Below are positions 6,041 through 6,148 of a DNA stretch of 6,148 nucleotides, in pieces. The stretch's first letter is position 1; every line of letters starts with the position of its first letter. The translations under genes and the position numbers were made by a program. This DNA is from Actinomycetes bacterium (GTDB lineage: Bacteria > Actinomycetota > Actinomycetes > Actinomycetales > Cellulomonadaceae). Under the pieces are notes generated by a model. The model was not told where the DNA came from. It saw only the letters and a list, made by a program, of their open reading frames with translations, and did no database searches. The stretch is taken from the NCBI GenBank assembly GCA_023460255.1, contig JAEWQZ010000072.1, positions 1 to 6,148 of the forward strand, written 5' to 3'.

Positions 6041-6052
6041 GTCGGTCGATCG
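6026..6052 (+). promoter_or_regulatory. Possible motility sigma factor promoter of the last gene
   Basis: TCAGTTCC (6026-6033), then 11 bases, then GTCGATCG (6045-6052) repeats the layout and spacing seen before receptor 2 and resembles the sigma-28 pattern: 5 of 8 in the -10 part, weaker in the -35. A start near 6059 would give a leader of about 42 bases. Words such as CGAT are frequent at this composition, so the support is modest. Confidence 0.35.
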
Positions 6053-6062
6053 GTGGGGCAGT

Positions 6063-6083
6063 GGCGGCCGACCCCGGGCCGCC
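6063..6083 (+). other. Leader hairpin before the last gene
   Basis: GGCGGCC (6063-6069) and GGCCGCC (6077-6083) form a perfect 7-bp GC stem with a 7-base loop, 6 bases before the ribosome binding site. It could lie in the mRNA leader and affect translation, or could be chance. Confidence 0.3.
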
Positions 6084-6089
6084 CGTCCC

Positions 6090-6095
6090 GAGGAG
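6090..6095 (+). promoter_or_regulatory. Ribosome binding site of the last gene
   Basis: GAGGAG lies 5 bases before the ATG at 6101, which makes this a credible gene start despite only 16 visible codons. Confidence 0.7.
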
Positions 6096-6100
6096 CACCG

Positions 6101-6148
6101 ATGACCGCCACCGCCACGCGGGCGCGCCCCGACGCCCCGACGCGCCTC
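6101..6148 (+). CDS. Start of an unidentified gene (3' end outside window), perhaps a third chemoreceptor
   Basis: The ATG is followed by 16 open codons, MTATATRARPDAPTRL, up to the window edge. No domain can be recognised. The good ribosome binding site, the leader of about 95 bases and codon use like its neighbours support a real gene. The Thr/Ala/Arg/Pro-rich start resembles the cytoplasmic leaders of both receptors, and DAPTR also occurs in receptor 1 (residues 82-86) shortly before TM1. A third receptor is therefore my guess, but any chemotaxis or unrelated gene is possible. Confidence 0.6.
   Translation, partial: MTATATRARPDAPTRL

Noticed and set aside
1..6148. Mobile element, CRISPR array, tRNA or rRNA
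   Set aside because: No transposase or integrase motifs, no spaced identical repeats of CRISPR type, and no RNA gene signatures were seen. The gaps are short and explained by signals around the chemotaxis genes.

Overview
The window is very GC-rich, and its third codon positions are almost always G or C. It carries part of a chemotaxis locus. Base composition, codon use and the protein style point to a motile, high-GC actinobacterium; a Cellulomonas-like member of the Micrococcales is my best guess, and this is inference only. All convincing genes lie on the + strand.

Layout. Bases 1-1746 are the 3' part of cheA, the chemotaxis histidine kinase: dimerisation (P3), ATP-binding (P4) and two tandem CheW-like domains. 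Its start, with the phosphorylated-histidine domain, lies off the left edge. cheW (1748-2167) follows one base after the cheA stop. A first chemoreceptor gene (2225-4069, 614 aa) follows 57 bases later with a strong ribosome binding site. A 226-base gap (4070-4295) holds a 14-bp tandem repeat running across the receptor stop codon, two strong hairpins and a possible motility-sigma promoter. A second chemoreceptor gene (4296-6005, 569 aa, GTG start) comes next. After a 95-base gap with a similar promoter-like motif, a new gene starts at 6101 and runs off the right edge after 16 codons.

How the genes work together. The two receptors would sense different, unidentified signals through unrelated-looking extracellular helical domains. 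Both have nearly the same cytoplasmic hairpin, which would dock with CheW and CheA to control CheA autophosphorylation and so phosphate flow to CheY. No cheY, cheR, cheB or flagellar gene is visible here. The spacing suggests cheA-cheW-receptor 1 is one transcript, and that receptor 2 and the next gene have their own promoters.

I see no undescribed system. The points worth a second look are the doubled CheW-like domain of CheA, a repeat-built N-terminal extension on receptor 1 with a plausible second start site, a block of different codon use in receptor 2 that suggests gene conversion, and a pair of equally spaced promoter-like motifs.
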